In this document: piece by piece, positions 4,746-5,190 of the stretch
Layout of the letters: the number at the start of each line of letters is the position of its first letter
Position numbering within the stretch: position 1 is the first letter of the stretch
Assembly: GCA_027032655.1 (NCBI GenBank)
Contig: JALVMZ010000243.1
Span: 1-5,190, forward strand
From: Desulfobacteraceae bacterium
GTDB taxonomy: Bacteria; Desulfobacterota; DSM-4660; Desulfatiglandales; JALVMZ01
Length of the DNA stretch: 5,190 nucleotides
Direction of reading: 5' to 3'
Program-made: the position numbers and the translations under genes
The notes under the pieces: generated by a model
What the model was told of the DNA's origin: nothing
Database searches by the model: none
What the model saw: only the letters and a program-made list of their open reading frames with translations

Positions 4746-4761
4746 GTATTTTCTCACGTAT

Positions 4762-4785
4762 CCTGATATTTTTTTCTCCTGATAT
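4762..4785. repeat. Two direct CCTGATAT boxes upstream of the int promoter
   Basis: CCTGATAT occurs at 4762-4769 and 4778-4785, 16 bp apart, with the nearer box 16 bp upstream of the int -35. The same box forms the palindrome at 486-499 upstream of the seam-gene promoter. They are candidate operator half-sites on successive helix faces about 1.5 turns apart. Confidence 0.55.
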
Positions 4786-4809
4786 ACCTTCATATACTTT
4801 TCCTTTTCG

Positions 4810-4836
4810 TTTCGTAAAGCCTCAAGCTTTACGAAA
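4810..4836. repeat. Perfect 11-bp inverted repeat with 5-bp centre, candidate Int core site (attP)
   Basis: TTTCGTAAAGC (4810-4820) and GCTTTACGAAA (4826-4836) are perfect inverted copies around CTCAA. Read as 10-bp arms with a 7-bp spacer, this is the geometry of tyrosine recombinase core sites (lambda-type 7 bp; dif is 11-6-11). It lies about 65 bp upstream of the int -35 box, a usual place for attP. No T-run follows on either strand, which argues against a terminator. It also encodes part of the open frame at 4734-4985. An operator is the alternative. Confidence 0.55.
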
Positions 4837-5018
4837 TGCGTCGGTATCTCTTTATTGATCATGCTTTCCAAAAATGACCTTCTGAGAGCCTCATATTTGA
4901 ATTTTTTTTGAGGTTCAAGTATCTCCCTATATCCCCTCGGAAAAAAATGCGAATTTCGGGCAATTAGAGGCTTTACAGAGGAAATTTAAGGATGGATCTG
5001 ACCCGATAGATCAGAAAA

Positions 5019-5040
5019 GATCCACGAAGGATCGATACGG
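5019..5040 (+). repeat. 22-bp direct repeat, copy B, within a GATC cluster
   Basis: It differs from the copy at 515-536 by one base (GATCCACGAAGGATC, then CGATACGG). It lies 12 bp beyond the stop of the seam-crossing gene, so the two copies bracket that gene. It is part of a GATC cluster (4995, 5009, 5019 and 5030). Read on the minus strand, GATCC-TTCGT-GGATC is followed by TTTTCT, which could act as a weak terminator for the seam-crossing gene. Confidence 0.75.
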
Positions 5041-5051
5041 AAGGAAAGGTT

Positions 5052-5190
5052 TCAGTGATTCCGCTTGAAGATTCCTTTGAACCAATTCATGAGAGATCCC
5101 TTCGGCTTCGGTAGTCCTTTCAGCTTTTCCAGTTCGTATAAATACTTCTGAACAAGCTCCGATAATGCTTTGTTCTCTTTTTCCAGATTT
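5052..5190 (-). CDS. 3' end of the seam-crossing coiled-coil gene (second copy of its sequence in the overlap)
   Basis: Bases 5064-5190 duplicate 1-127. Bases 5063-5052 supply the last three codons (R, N, H) and the TGA stop of the gene that begins at 408. In this window it looks like a separate partial frame, but on the circle it is the same gene. The in-frame continuation across the seam supports the circle. Confidence 0.85.
   Translation of the reverse strand, partial: NLEKENKALSELVQKYLYELEKLKGLPKPKGSLMNWFKGIFKRNH
5064..5190. repeat. Terminal direct repeat, copy 2
   Basis: Exact copy of 1-127; see the first entry. Treat as the overlap to be trimmed when the circle is closed at 5,063 bp. 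Confidence 0.95.

Larger units (their letters stand above)
4734..4985 (-). pseudogene. Headless 83-codon open frame (possible gene 3' fragment, or a 42-45-aa gene)
   Basis: After a TAA at 4988-4986 the frame stays open for 83 codons to TAG at 4736-4734. The translation looks protein-like: PLIARNSHFFPRGYREIL, then KFKYEALRRSFLESMINKEI and NEKEKYMKVYQEKKISGYVR. I do not recognise it. There is no ATG, GTG or TTG in the first half; the first usable starts are TTG at 4871 (with AGAAGG about 6 nt upstream) and ATG at 4862, giving 45 or 42 aa. A frame with good coding character but no start suggests the 3' end of a larger gene, for example host-gene sequence carried at an attachment site. It contains the perfect inverted repeat at 4810-4836. 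It occupies most of the stretch between the int promoter and the seam-crossing gene. Confidence 0.5.

Noticed and set aside
4905..4935. tRNA T-arm-like GAGGTTCAAGTATCTCC, considered as a tRNA 3' end at an att site
   Set aside because: The stem does not pair and no acceptor stem or CCA follows; no tRNA gene or fragment was found on either strand.
1..5190. CRISPR array, transposase or insertion sequence, and restriction or toxin-antitoxin genes
   Set aside because: No regularly spaced repeats, no DDE or HUH transposase motifs, and no recognisable toxin, antitoxin or nuclease; the only recombinase is the tyrosine type.
1..5190. Archaeal plasmid (suggested by the PrimPol and int styles)
   Set aside because: TTGACA/TATAAT promoters, extended -10, strong Shine-Dalgarno sites and hairpin-plus-T-run terminators fit a bacterium better.

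Overview
The window reads as one complete circular element plus an assembly overlap. Bases 1-127 recur exactly at 5064-5190, and a gene crosses the seam in frame, so the unit is a 5,063-bp circle (or a tandem array of that unit). Every recognisable protein gene is on the minus strand. The host looks bacterial: there are sigma70-type promoters (TTGACA-N16-GATAAT upstream of int), strong Shine-Dalgarno sequences of the GGAGGTGA type, and hairpin-plus-T-run terminators. Lys/Glu/Arg/Ile-rich proteins and frequent AGA/AGG/ATA codons suggest a thermophile, but no lineage can be named.

Layout in transcription order on the minus strand: (1) 4985-4734, an open frame without a usable early start, containing a perfect 11-bp inverted repeat; (2) the int promoter at 4745-4718, then tyrosine recombinase (4682-3921), an excisionase-like HTH protein (3850-3656), a 78-aa helical protein (3644-3408) and a 140-aa charged protein (3411-2989), closely packed as an operon; (3) a control region at 2988-2867 with a nested repeat, an extended -10 promoter and a three-codon leader; (4) a primase-polymerase (PrimPol) replication protein (2866-1142), overlapped at its 3' end by an 85-aa frame (1311-1054), then a bidirectional intrinsic terminator (about 1019-980); (5) a decayed ParB-like-HTH/DNA methyltransferase remnant (974-495); (6) a 139-aa winged-helix plus coiled-coil protein running from 408 through the seam to 5052, flanked by two near-identical 22-bp direct repeats.

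Together this is a minimal integrating plasmid or satellite. Int and the excisionase-like protein would move it in and out of a chromosome. The PrimPol protein would start replication using host helicase and polymerase, as no helicase gene is present. The seam-crossing coiled-coil protein is a candidate partition or regulatory protein.

The most interesting signals are regulatory. A plus-strand promoter followed by an intrinsic terminator lies inside the start of the PrimPol gene and predicts a roughly 65-nt antisense RNA, like plasmid copy-number RNAs. The int and seam-gene promoters share two short boxes at similar positions, pointing to one common regulator. Several strong inverted repeats (549-578, 2145-2224, 4810-4836) are candidates for origin, recombination or operator sites. 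All functional assignments are by eye; no database search was run.
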